A stretch of DNA of 32,830 bases. It comes from an uncultured Christensenella sp. Its GTDB lineage: Bacteria; Bacillota; Clostridia; Christensenellales; Borkfalkiaceae. The notes under the pieces are model-generated. The model was not told the origin of the DNA. It searched no databases and saw nothing but the letters and a program-made list of their open reading frames with translations. The position numbers were made by a program, and so were the translations under genes. Shown in pieces: positions 23,566 through 31,216 of the stretch (the stretch's first letter is position 1; each line of letters opens with the position of its first letter). The DNA lies in NCBI GenBank assembly GCA_910586345.1, contig CAJUHC010000015.1:1-32830 (forward strand), written 5' to 3'.

Positions 23566-25509
23566 ATGGGAAAATTAGTTTCCGAAAAAGAAAGAAAACT
23601 GCAAAGAAAACTTATACCTTTAAATATATTCGTATGTATTCTTGCGCTCGTAGCCGCGTTTTCGCTTGTATTCGCGCCGATTTTTAAAGTCGATTTCGGC
23701 AAAATATTGCAAAGCGACGCGACGAAACGGCTTGTAGACGAACAAATCGAAAAAATCGTAGGCGACACCACCGAGGGATTGGCGCCCGGAGACGTTGACT
23801 TTATGCCCGTTATAGCGGCGGTAGTATCCAACGTTTTAAGTAAAGCCGAGGGCAAAATCGAGTTTTCGACTTTTAACGCTTCCAAGGTTGCGTTTGCTTC
23901 GGGTGACGAAAAAGCGAATAAATTTCTCGACGAAATGTTTTTCGGCGAAAACGCGCTGGTTACGAAACTTATCGACAGCATAGCCGATAACGTAGTCGGT
24001 ATGTTCCAGACGCCGGAGGGAAAAGCCGTGATAGAGGAAGTCGTGGTAGCGACTCTCGCAACTTCCCTCGTGGCGAATCTTCCGCCGGAAGCGGCTGAAA
24101 AACTCACCGACGAAAACATTACGAAACTTACGGGAACGTTCAAAAAACTCGACGAAGTGGAAAGCAGAGAGGACGCGGCGAACGCCGCGGACGCATTCGT
24201 TAACGAACTCGACGGAATACTCGGCGACGATTTCAATAAAGAAACGGACGGTGAAACCGTAAAAGATTACATATTGACGATGTATGACGATACCGCGGCG
24301 GTATCGGAATCTTTTTCCGTTGAAACAATGATTGCCGTGGCGGTGTCTAAAAACGTGGACCTCGGAGAATTTAATATCGACTCCATTATAGGCAATTTAG
24401 GTAAAAAGGACAATGAAGAACAGCCGTCCGGCAGTGTTAACATTAAAAAGACCGTAGAGGGCGAAGTCGGCGAAACACCCGACGGAAGCGAAGGCGGAGA
24501 AATCACTCCTCCCGAAACTCCCGACGGAAGCGAAGGCGGGGAAGTCACTCCTCCCGAAACTCCCGACGAGGGCGAGGGCGGAGATGTTACTCCTCCCGAA
24601 ACTCCCGACGAGGGCGACAGGGTTATTTGTACGAGTTACAATGATTTGCTGAAACAAATGGGTCTTGACGACAGCAAGATGGATGAAGTTAAAGCTAATC
24701 TAAAATCGAGCTTGGGAAGTCTTGTAAACGATACTGCGGATACGTTCTCCGAATATTTCGGATATTACGGTTACGCGTTTTACGGTATGCTTGCGTTCGT
24801 GGCACCTTGGCTTATTTTGTTCCTGTTCTCGTTCTTCCATTTGTTTGCGAAAAATAAACGGTTCACGATGTGGTACGTAAAACTTTACAGCTGGATTCCC
24901 GGTTTTATCGCTCTTGCGTTTATCGTTGCGCCTAAGCTTATGTTTAAATTCGCGCCGCAGATGGTCGAAGGCGAAAACGGCGAATTAATAAAGACTCTGT
25001 TCAGCGGAGTTTCGTCTATGATGTGGATAAGCGGAATATGTTTCGTGCTTTTGTGGTTAGTTTCTATTTTCTGGGCTTTCCCGATAAAACACAAAATAAG
25101 AAAAGAACGCAAGTTCGTTAAACAGTTCGGTTATTCCGGCGACGACGGCTCTGCGGGCGGCGGCGCGAATAACAAGGGAAAGAAAGGTAAAAAGGGCAAG
25201 AAAAACGGAAAATTCGCCCAAAACGCGCGCACGGAGCAAACCCCGCCTTATTACGGCGCAAATCAGTATAACCAATACGGCGCGCCTCCTTACGGCGGAC
25301 AGTACGGGGGTAATCCTTACGGCAACCAATACGGAAATGACGGTTATTCCTCAAACGGCTACGGTGCGCCTCCCTACGGCGGACAGTACGGCGGTAATCC
25401 TTACGGCAATCCGTACGGAGGCAATTATAACAATTACGACGACGACGGTTTCGATGCTCCGTATACGGGCAGTTATTACGGTTCTTATTACGATGACGAC
25501 GATATTTGA
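23566..25509 (+). CDS. Unknown four-helix membrane protein with tandem repeats and low-complexity Gly/Tyr/Asn/Gln tail
   Basis: 647 residues. Helix 1 (about 17-41) is a signal/anchor segment. An extracellular part (about 42-390) includes helical Asp/Glu/Ala-rich segments and then three complete 14-residue repeats of the type E-T-P-D-x-x-E-G-G-x-x-T-P-P (303-344) plus a partial fourth. Three further helices lie at about 402-428 (MLAFVAPWLILFLFSFFH), 442-462 (WIPGFIALAFIVAPKLMF) and 485-505 (ISGICFVLLWLVSIFWAF). A basic linker (NNKGKKGKKGKKNGKF) leads to a tail of about 100 residues built from PYGGQYGGNPYGNQYG-like units and ending in Asp. With four helices both termini are predicted inside, so the tail is cytoplasmic. 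No family recognised. Confidence 0.75.
   Translation: MGKLVSEKERKLQRKLIPLNIFVCILALVAAFSLVFAPIFKVDFGKILQSDATKRLVDEQIEKIVGDTTEGLAPGDVDFMPVIAAVVSNVLSKAEGKIEFSTFNASKVAFASGDEKANKFLDEMFFGENALVTKLIDSIADNVVGMFQTPEGKAVIEEVVVATLATSLVANLPPEAAEKLTDENITKLTGTFKKLDEVESREDAANAADAFVNELDGILGDDFNKETDGETVKDYILTMYDDTAAVSESFSVETMIAVAVSKNVDLGEFNIDSIIGNLGKKDNEEQPSGSVNIKKTVEGEVGETPDGSEGGEITPPETPDGSEGGEVTPPETPDEGEGGDVTPPETPDEGDRVICTSYNDLLKQMGLDDSKMDEVKANLKSSLGSLVNDTADTFSEYFGYYGYAFYGMLAFVAPWLILFLFSFFHLFAKNKRFTMWYVKLYSWIPGFIALAFIVAPKLMFKFAPQMVEGENGELIKTLFSGVSSMMWISGICFVLLWLVSIFWAFPIKHKIRKERKFVKQFGYSGDDGSAGGGANNKGKKGKKGKKNGKFAQNARTEQTPPYYGANQYNQYGAPPYGGQYGGNPYGNQYGNDGYSSNGYGAPPYGGQYGGNPYGNPYGGNYNNYDDDGFDAPYTGSYYGSYYDDDDI
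24472..24621 (+). repeat. 42-bp coding tandem repeat (14 residues per unit)
   Basis: Three full 42-bp units and a partial fourth, encoding ETPDGSEGGEITPP, ETPDGSEGGEVTPP, ETPDEGEGGDVTPP and ETPDEGDR. The reading frame is kept throughout, with conserved ACTCCTCCCGAAACTCCCGA cores. It forms an extended acidic/proline spacer outside the membrane. Confidence 0.92.
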
Positions 25510-25510
25510 T

Positions 25511-25540
25511 AAAAAAGGAAGGCGGAAGCCTTCCTTTTTT
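25511..25540 (+). terminator. Rho-independent terminator
   Basis: AAAAAAGGAAGGC-GGAA-GCCTTCCTTTTTT, directly after the stop of the membrane-protein gene. Confidence 0.92.
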
Positions 25541-25547
25541 AATTAAG

Positions 25548-25616
25548 ATATTGCATTTGAATTATATTCATATTGCATTTGATTTTACGATATTGCAATA
25601 ATACGAACGGTATGAT
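25548..25616 (+). promoter_or_regulatory. Three-copy operator and promoter of the GH105 lipoprotein gene
   Basis: ATATTGCATTTGA occurs at 25548-25560 and 25570-25582, and the related palindrome TATTGCAATA at 25591-25600. Their starts are 22 and 20 bases apart, about two helical turns, so a regulator would sit on one face of the DNA. TATGAT (25611-25616) is a -10 candidate without a consensus -35, as expected of an activated promoter. Confidence 0.6.
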
Positions 25617-25651
25617 AAATTATAAACGAATACTTTTGCGGAGGAGAAATT

Positions 25652-27973
25652 ATGAATATCAGGAAAACTGTTTCCGTGCTTTTGGCTATGTCCGTCGCAG
25701 TGACGTGCCTTGCAGGAGCTTCGGGCTGTAAAAAGAACAAACGCGAAGAAGAAACGGGAATAAGGGGCGAAACCGCTTACGGGAATAAAACGTTAACGGA
25801 TGCCGTTAAGAATCCGTCGGACGAAGCGGTTATAAAACTGATAAGGGGCAGAAACGTTATAAAAGAGAGCGCGGGCTCTTTAACTTACGATAAAGCGTTG
25901 CAGGCGGGGGATATAATAGAAATCGAATCTGATTATAAATACGTCAATGTTAAACTATTCGATAGTCTCGGCGAACAACTTATATATTCTCCTACGGGAC
26001 GGATAACCTTTCAGATACCGTCTTCTGGTGCTCAGGCGGTTTACGGCAAGGACGCTTTCGGCGGAACGAGCCACGCGTTCAGTGCAAGCAAGGCAAGCGG
26101 AAGCGAAGTTTCTGAAAGGCGCAATCTTGCATTGAATCCCTATGATTTTATGTACGTTGACGAGAAGAACGACCAGAATAAAAGCGATAACGCAATGGAT
26201 GTAACACTCGTCGATTCTCAGGCTTTAAGTCAGGTTTCGGCTTTCCCTCACGCTTATGCTAACAGGGTTACGCGCAACGAAGCCGGTTTTTATGCGCGCA
26301 ATGCGATAGACGGGTGTAAAGACGCAACAGACCACGGGAACTATCCTTATCAGTCCTGGGGTTACGATAAAAAGAAAGACGCGGAGTTTACGGTTTATTT
26401 CGGCAGAGAAGTAACTATCGATAAAGCAGGGTTCGTACTCCGTGCGGATTACTCGCTGTCGGGAGGTAAAGAACACGACACTTATTGGGAGAGCGTGACT
26501 CTTGAATTTTCGGACGGAACCACTCAGAAAATAGAAGGTTTTGAAAAAAGCGGGGACTTGCAGGAGTTCGATATTACCGAAGTTTCAACTACTTACGTTC
26601 GTATAAAGGATATAAAAGAAGTCGAGAACGCGGATTCGGAAATGTTTGCGGCTCTTACTGAATTCGAGGTTTACGGTACGGAAAATATTTCCGAAAACGC
26701 GGTTGCGGAAAAGACAGTAATAACTTCGGGTTTCGGCGGTAAAGAACAGGATAAATTTAAAACTTCGGATTTCGGATATTCGGAGATAAAAGACGTTATG
26801 GATAAGTCGAACGACTGGTTTATAGATAAAACCGAAAACGAAAAGTATCAGATTCCCAACCACGACGGTAAACCTATGGACGTTAAAATAGACGATTCAC
26901 AGTGGAAAGACGCGGTATATTATTCGGGGCTTACCGAGGCTTTCTTTACTACGGGAGATATGAACAAGTACTATTTCCTGCGCGGTATCGGCAATCAGTT
27001 CAAGTATCTTAACGATAACGGTAATCATACTCCGCACGGCGATAATTATCAAATAGGCGAAACATATTTGCAATTGAACGATATTCGCGGCGCGTCGTTT
27101 AAGGTTGCTGATACCGTAGATAACGCTATTTATAATCTCAACCGTGATATGAACGATAAGACTCCGCCGAAGGTGAGCGGGAGCGAGTGGATAGACCCTA
27201 ACAGAGATTGGAGCCATATGGGCTGGTGGTGGTGCGACGCGTTATATATGGCGCTGAATACTTATACTTTACTTTCATTGCAGACTGGCGATAAAAAATA
27301 CGTTGAGCAGGCTTTCGAGGGATATACTTATTGGAAAGAAGAACTGTATAACGGAACTTACAATCTGTGGTGGAGAGATTCTTCACAGAAAGGTCTCAAA
27401 ACGAATTCGGTCGATGCGGACACTAACGAGAAATTTCCCGTTTTCTGGTCGAGGGGCAATGCGTGGGTTCTCGCCGCGCTTGCGAAACAGCTTTTGTATC
27501 TTGACGAAAACGAGTTCCCCGAAATATATGCCGCTTACAGGAACGATTATTCGGAACTTGCGGAATCGATTGCAAAATATCAGCGCGGCGACGGTACTTG
27601 GAATGCGTCTATAGTGGATGAAACGTACTACGGAGGCAAAGAGAGTACGGGAACTATGGGATATATATACGCGTACTGCGTCGGATTGCGTTTAGGCGTT
27701 CTCGACAGCGACGTTTATTATCCCGTTGTAAAGAAAGCCTGGAACGGAATTGTCGATAATTGCATATTCGAAAGCGGACAGGTCGGATATATGCAGACTA
27801 CGGGATACCAGCCGCAGAACTATAAGGACGAAGCAACCAGCAAAAACAATACTCACGAGTTCGGTATGGGATTATTCCTGTTGGCTTGTTCGGGAATGAT
27901 GAGTATTTGCGAAGATTACGAAATACCGTCCGTAATCGTTCCCGCGGACCCGCAGGCAACGCTTATAGGCTGA
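25652..27973 (+). CDS. Lipoprotein with discoidin-like and GH105/GH88-type glycoside hydrolase domains
   Basis: 773 residues behind GGAGGAG. A lipoprotein signal ends at C26 (LAGASGC). Residues about 190-345 look like an F5/8 type C (discoidin, CBM32-like) domain: ARNAIDGCKD, SWGYDKKKDAEFTVYFGREV, STTYVRIKDI. Residues about 385-755 follow the (alpha/alpha)6 barrel of unsaturated rhamnogalacturonyl/glucuronyl hydrolases: MGWWWCDALYMALNTY with probable catalytic D529, FWSRGNAWVLAALAKQLLYL, and YYGGKESTGTMGYIYAYCVGLRLG. Such enzymes remove the unsaturated sugar left by polysaccharide lyases. The protein should sit on the outer face of the membrane. No transporter or lyase gene is adjacent. Exact substrate unknown. 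Confidence 0.85.
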   Translation: MNIRKTVSVLLAMSVAVTCLAGASGCKKNKREEETGIRGETAYGNKTLTDAVKNPSDEAVIKLIRGRNVIKESAGSLTYDKALQAGDIIEIESDYKYVNVKLFDSLGEQLIYSPTGRITFQIPSSGAQAVYGKDAFGGTSHAFSASKASGSEVSERRNLALNPYDFMYVDEKNDQNKSDNAMDVTLVDSQALSQVSAFPHAYANRVTRNEAGFYARNAIDGCKDATDHGNYPYQSWGYDKKKDAEFTVYFGREVTIDKAGFVLRADYSLSGGKEHDTYWESVTLEFSDGTTQKIEGFEKSGDLQEFDITEVSTTYVRIKDIKEVENADSEMFAALTEFEVYGTENISENAVAEKTVITSGFGGKEQDKFKTSDFGYSEIKDVMDKSNDWFIDKTENEKYQIPNHDGKPMDVKIDDSQWKDAVYYSGLTEAFFTTGDMNKYYFLRGIGNQFKYLNDNGNHTPHGDNYQIGETYLQLNDIRGASFKVADTVDNAIYNLNRDMNDKTPPKVSGSEWIDPNRDWSHMGWWWCDALYMALNTYTLLSLQTGDKKYVEQAFEGYTYWKEELYNGTYNLWWRDSSQKGLKTNSVDADTNEKFPVFWSRGNAWVLAALAKQLLYLDENEFPEIYAAYRNDYSELAESIAKYQRGDGTWNASIVDETYYGGKESTGTMGYIYAYCVGLRLGVLDSDVYYPVVKKAWNGIVDNCIFESGQVGYMQTTGYQPQNYKDEATSKNNTHEFGMGLFLLACSGMMSICEDYEIPSVIVPADPQATLIG

Positions 27974-27974
27974 T

Positions 27975-28008
27975 AAAAAACGCGTCGGTTTAAGCCGACG
28001 CATTTTTT
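27975..28008 (+). terminator. Rho-independent terminator
   Basis: GCGTCGG (27982-27988) pairs with CCGACGC (27995-28001), flanked by A6 and T6. It directly follows the GH105 gene. Confidence 0.9.
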
Positions 28009-28031
28009 ACGTTAAATTATGTGAAAAATAC

Positions 28032-28060
28032 TTGCATTGCTTTTGAAAAACTGTTATAAT
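28032..28060 (+). promoter_or_regulatory. Promoter of the tRNA-Val/tRNA-Ala operon
   Basis: TTGCAT (28032-28037), a 17-base spacer and TATAAT (28055-28060), 13 bases before the first tRNA. Confidence 0.82.
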
Positions 28061-28073
28061 ACAAAAGCTTTGC

Positions 28074-28150
<77 letters not shown>

Positions 28151-28179
28151 TAACAACCGACCCGAAATTCGGGTCAAAC

Positions 28180-28255
28180 GGGGATATAGCACAGTTGGTA
28201 GCGCGATACGTTCGCAACGTATAGGTCTGGGGTTCGAATCCCCATATCTCCACCA
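28180..28255 (+). tRNA. tRNA-Ala(CGC)
   Basis: 76 nt with encoded CCA. The anticodon stem ATACG/CGTAT encloses loop TTCGCAA (anticodon CGC, codon GCG). The acceptor GGGGATA/TATCTCC contains the G3-T70 pair that identifies alanine tRNAs. It lies 29 bases after tRNA-Val. Confidence 0.94.
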
Positions 28256-28287
28256 TTACGGGGGTATACGCACACCCCTCTGAAAGA

Positions 28288-28317
28288 GAAACCGAGTTTT
28301 CGGTTTCTTTTTCTTTT
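28288..28317 (+). terminator. Rho-independent terminator of the tRNA operon
   Basis: GAAACCGA (28288-28295), loop GTTT, TCGGTTTC (28300-28307), then TTTTTCTTTT. On the opposite strand the same bases are read as the last codons of the truncated recombinase. Confidence 0.88.
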
Positions 28318-28318
28318 G

Positions 28319-29048
28319 CGGTGTTTTCGTTTTCGCCGTCGTTGCCGTCGGGGTAATCGGGGAAAATCAAATTCAAAAGCAATTCGTTTTGCTGTTCGCC
28401 TTTTAAGTTGAAAATCACTTTCATTTTATCGTCGTAAAGCAATACCCGATAAATAAATGTGTCGATTAGGTCTTTGCGGTTTTTCGTCTTGGAATAGTCC
28501 AACGTGCGGAAATGCTGTAACCACTTGCGAATGTCCGCATAGGTGTAATTGATTTGCAACGCCTTTTCGCTCTCTATGGTATCGTTCAGTTCCTTGTTTT
28601 CGCTCTCTAACTTTTCGATTTGCGCTAAAATCGTGTCCGCGATTTTGCCGAGCATAAGGGCTTGCATTAGGTTGTTGATTGCCTTTTGATTGTCCGCAAC
28701 CAAACTTTCAAGCCGTTTTATCTCGCTGTCGTTGCGCTCCGCTTGTATAAGCATATAGGTTTCGGCGGCGATTGTGTCTATAAATTCGTCGGTCAAAATG
28801 CCGTGCGGGTTTTGCTCCGTGCCGTTGCCGACAATGGCGGCTATGATTTCGTCCTCGATAAACTGCTTGCGTATAGTCCGCTTGTCGCAAACGCTTTTCG
28901 TAACGCCTACGCACTTGTAGTAGTGATGTATCTTTTTGCTTTTGCTCGTGGACGATATGCCCGTCATTTTATTGCCGCACTTGCCGCATATCAATTTACT
29001 AATATGCGCAAATGGACAATGTAGTTTGTTGGCGTTAGATTTCTTTGC
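28319..29048 (-). pseudogene. Truncated large serine recombinase (C-terminal part)
   Basis: The frame is open from 29048 and begins inside a family core (KLHCPFAHISKLICGKCGNKM). It carries the zinc ribbon (CGKCGNKMTG, HHYYKCVG, C) and a coiled coil (RNDSEIKRLESLVADNQKAI, IEKLESENKELNDTIE), followed by the YTYADIRKWLQHF / RKDLIDTFIYRVLLYDDKMK region typical of the recombinase C-terminus. The N-terminal resolvase domain (about 300 residues) is missing and there is no start with a ribosome site; a TTG at 28994 is the only candidate. At its 3' end the frame does not stop but runs through the tRNA terminator and, antisense, through both tRNA genes to 28017; those last about 100 codons are not protein. 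It overlaps the end of the intact recombinase gene by 14 bases. Probably a remnant. Confidence 0.8.
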
Positions 29049-30666
29049 CTAACAGTTTGTAGTATATGTGGATTTCTCTTGCGCCCGTTTTGTCGTCGGG
29101 GCTTGCGCCTATTGTTATATATTCTATGAGTTCAAGGCACAATTCCCGTGTAAGTTCGGGTACGTCGGTATAGCGTTTGAGTCTGCGGATAAATTCATCC
29201 ACGTCGGCTTCGTTCTTGCTTACGACGGACAGCGCGTTTTCAAGTTCTTCAATTTCGGTTTTTAATGCGGTTTGTTCTTCGGTGTACTTGGCAAGAAGTT
29301 TCAAACAAATATCTTCGGGTATCTTGCCTAACACTTTGTCCTCGTAAACCGATTGCGTCAGCCGTTCAAGCTCGTTAAACCGTTTCGTCTTTTGCGCAAG
29401 GTCTTTCTTGTCGGCGTTATACTTTGCCGCAGAGATTTGTTCTTTGTATTTCAAGAAGTCCGCTCGTGCCTTTTGCTCATCGTCCAAGATTAGCTTTGCC
29501 TTTGCGCGTATATCGTTAAGCACCACTTGTTCTATATCCTCGCGCCGTATGTAGTGGTTATAGCAATAGAATTTTCCGAACCGCGAGTGATTGCCGCAAA
29601 TGTAGTGGTAACGAATACGTCTTTCGGGATGCTCTTTGGACGGTTTCAAATCTTGCTGTCCGAGCTTCATCTTACCGCCGCAGTCCGCACAAAACATCAG
29701 TCCCGATAAAACGTGCATTGTCCCTCTCGAAGTGTGCTTGCCGTGGCTTGCGACGGACTCCTCGATTTCTCGGCATTTATCCCAAAGCTCTTGCGTTACG
29801 ATAGGCTTGAACGCATTGGGGAATACGATAGGCTCGCGGTTTGTGCGCCGTCTGTTCTTGTAAGATACGGTAGTATAGCGCAAACGTATCAAATGACCGA
29901 GATACATCGGGTTTTTGAGAATACTCCGAAGAATACTGTCCGCCCATAAGTTCTTGTTCGGCTTTTTGTTGGTTACGCCGAACTTCTCATACAGATATAC
30001 GGCGGGGATAGGGACTTTCTCGTTGTTGAGAACGGTATAGATTTCGTTTAACGTCTTTCCCGTCGCTCTCATCTCGAAAATGCGTCTGACGATAGTTGCC
30101 GCCGGCTCGTCGATTACGGGTAAGCATTTATCGCCCGTACCTTTGACGTAACCGTAAGGCGCGTGAGTAGAACGATATTTGCCCGCTTTTGCGTTCGCTT
30201 CGGTTACCGCGCGAATTTTCTTTGACGTGTTTGCCGAGTGCCATTCGTTAAAGATGTTCATTATCGGCATCATATCCATTCCCGCGCTGTTTACGTTCGC
30301 CGTGTCTACGTTGTCCGATATGGCGATAAAGCGGATATTGTACATAGGGAAGATATAATCGACGTACTGCCCGACAAAGATATAGTTTCGTCCGAAACGG
30401 GACAAATCTTTTACGATTATAGTATCGATTCTTCCCGTCTTGGCGTCCTCTAAAAGTCTTTGTACTTGCGGTCTGTCGAAGTTTGTTCCGCTGTACCCGT
30501 CGTCAACGTATTCGTCTATAACCCTCCAACCGCGCTCTTGCGCGTACTTGGTTAAGATATTGCGTTGGTTTTCGATTGACAGCGATTCGCCTTGACGCTC
30601 GTCGTCCTTGCTGAGTCGCATATATAGTCCGACTTTGTTATTCAGTTGTATTTGCTTTGATTTCAT
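29035..30666 (-). CDS. Large serine recombinase (TnpX-like)
   Basis: 543 residues from ATG 30666 with GAGGAG upstream. Resolvase catalytic domain at residues 12-160: GLYMRLSKDD with nucleophile S19, IENQRNILTKYAQERGW, DDGYSGTNFDRPQVQRLL and VKDLSRFGRNYIFVGQYVD. The recombinase domain follows (APYGYVKGTG, TGKTLNEIYTVLN), then the zinc ribbon (LMFCADCGGKMKLG, YHYICGNHSRFGKFYC) and a coiled coil (about 400-490). It would excise and integrate the element, as TnpX does for Tn4451. It has a good promoter flanked by a 9-bp inverted repeat. Confidence 0.93.
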   Translation of the reverse strand: MKSKQIQLNNKVGLYMRLSKDDERQGESLSIENQRNILTKYAQERGWRVIDEYVDDGYSGTNFDRPQVQRLLEDAKTGRIDTIIVKDLSRFGRNYIFVGQYVDYIFPMYNIRFIAISDNVDTANVNSAGMDMMPIMNIFNEWHSANTSKKIRAVTEANAKAGKYRSTHAPYGYVKGTGDKCLPVIDEPAATIVRRIFEMRATGKTLNEIYTVLNNEKVPIPAVYLYEKFGVTNKKPNKNLWADSILRSILKNPMYLGHLIRLRYTTVSYKNRRRTNREPIVFPNAFKPIVTQELWDKCREIEESVASHGKHTSRGTMHVLSGLMFCADCGGKMKLGQQDLKPSKEHPERRIRYHYICGNHSRFGKFYCYNHYIRREDIEQVVLNDIRAKAKLILDDEQKARADFLKYKEQISAAKYNADKKDLAQKTKRFNELERLTQSVYEDKVLGKIPEDICLKLLAKYTEEQTALKTEIEELENALSVVSKNEADVDEFIRRLKRYTDVPELTRELCLELIEYITIGASPDDKTGAREIHIYYKLLGKEI

Positions 30667-30692
30667 TTATTTTACTCCTCTGAATCAAAGCA

Positions 30693-30741
30693 GCCAAATT
30701 CAATGTAAGGGTATTATACCACAATACACCGAATTTGGCAA
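30693..30741 (-). promoter_or_regulatory. Recombinase promoter with flanking inverted repeat
   Basis: On the minus strand, TTGCCA (30741-30736), a 17-base spacer and TATAAT (30718-30713). The perfect 9-bp inverted repeat GCCAAATTC (30693-30701) and GAATTTGGC (30731-30739) is centred on the -10 and overlaps the -35. Confidence 0.75.
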
Positions 30742-30760
30742 GCCCGATCCGATATGTGAA

Positions 30761-30794
30761 GGGCGGCTATGCTTAATATATTTCAAAGCCGCCC
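30761..30794. repeat. 8-bp GC-rich hairpin between tnpW-like gene and recombinase promoter
   Basis: GGGCGGCT (30761-30768) pairs with AGCCGCCC (30787-30794) around an 18-base AT-rich loop. It has no T-run, so it is a weak terminator or mRNA processing site rather than a classic terminator. Confidence 0.6.
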
Positions 30795-30804
30795 GATAGT
30801 TAAA

Positions 30805-30990
30805 TTAGTTTTTTAAGCCTGCGTCGCGGTACGCCCGATTAACGGCTATTCTCCGTAAAACCTCGTCCACGTCCTTATCGCCGCAAAAGTGGCTTGTTAC
30901 AATGTATCTTTTCCCCTCAATCATATACTCTCTTTGCGAAGTGGGTGCGGCTGCAAACTCCTCGCGTAATTGTTTCAACGTCTTGTTCGT
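30805..30990 (-). CDS. Small TnpW-like mobile-element protein with non-AUG start
   Basis: About 61 residues. The frame NKTLKQLREEFAAAPTSQRE, YMIEGKRYIVTSHF, DKDVDEVLRRIAVNRAYRDA resembles the small TnpW-type proteins that accompany serine recombinases in Tn4451-like elements; the Y-M-I-E-G-x-x-Y-I-V-T-S-x-F part is the basis. GGAGG (30998-31002) lies 7 bases before codon ACG at 30990, exactly where an ATG is expected (ACG-AAC-AAG). The nearest standard start in frame, TTG at 30978, is 19 bases from the ribosome site. Either ACG is used at low efficiency or an ATG was lost by one T-to-C change. Function of TnpW is unknown. Confidence 0.55.
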   Translation of the reverse strand, partial: TNKTLKQLREEFAAAPTSQREYMIEGKRYIVTSHFCGDKDVDEVLRRIAVNRAYRDAGLKN

Positions 30991-31025
30991 AGTTGTTCCT
31001 CCAAAAATTTAATAATCATTCATAT

Positions 31026-31214
31026 TCAATTTTCATATTCGATTTCCTCCGCGATTCTATGCGCGTTATCTAAAACGCAACTTTATTTCTGTTTGCGCTG
31101 TCCGCTCTATGGCGGGAATTTCCGTATAAAAAAGCCGTGAACGCTCTTTCAGTCCTTTTAACTTCTCATATTCCTGTGGACGTATTCTTCACGGTCTTTG
31201 TTTGTATATTTAAT
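31026..31214 (-). pseudogene. Possible small element gene in three pieces of two frames
   Basis: Just after the MobV stop the minus strand reads TIKYTNKDREEYV, then in the frame shifted by one base QEYEKLKGLKERSRLFYTE and IPAIERTAQTEI, then back in the first frame VLDNAHRIAEEIEYEN and a stop at 31026. Each piece looks like charged helical protein and together they would make about 60 residues; the two shifts compensate. No family is recognised. It could be a decayed gene, two assembly errors, or chance. A separate six-codon frame behind GGAGG (31046-31050) also ends here. Confidence 0.3.
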
Positions 31215-31216
31215 TG

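Noticed and set aside
24472..24621. Regular repeats that could suggest a CRISPR array
   Set aside because: The 42-bp units are contiguous without spacers, keep the reading frame and encode a protein repeat.
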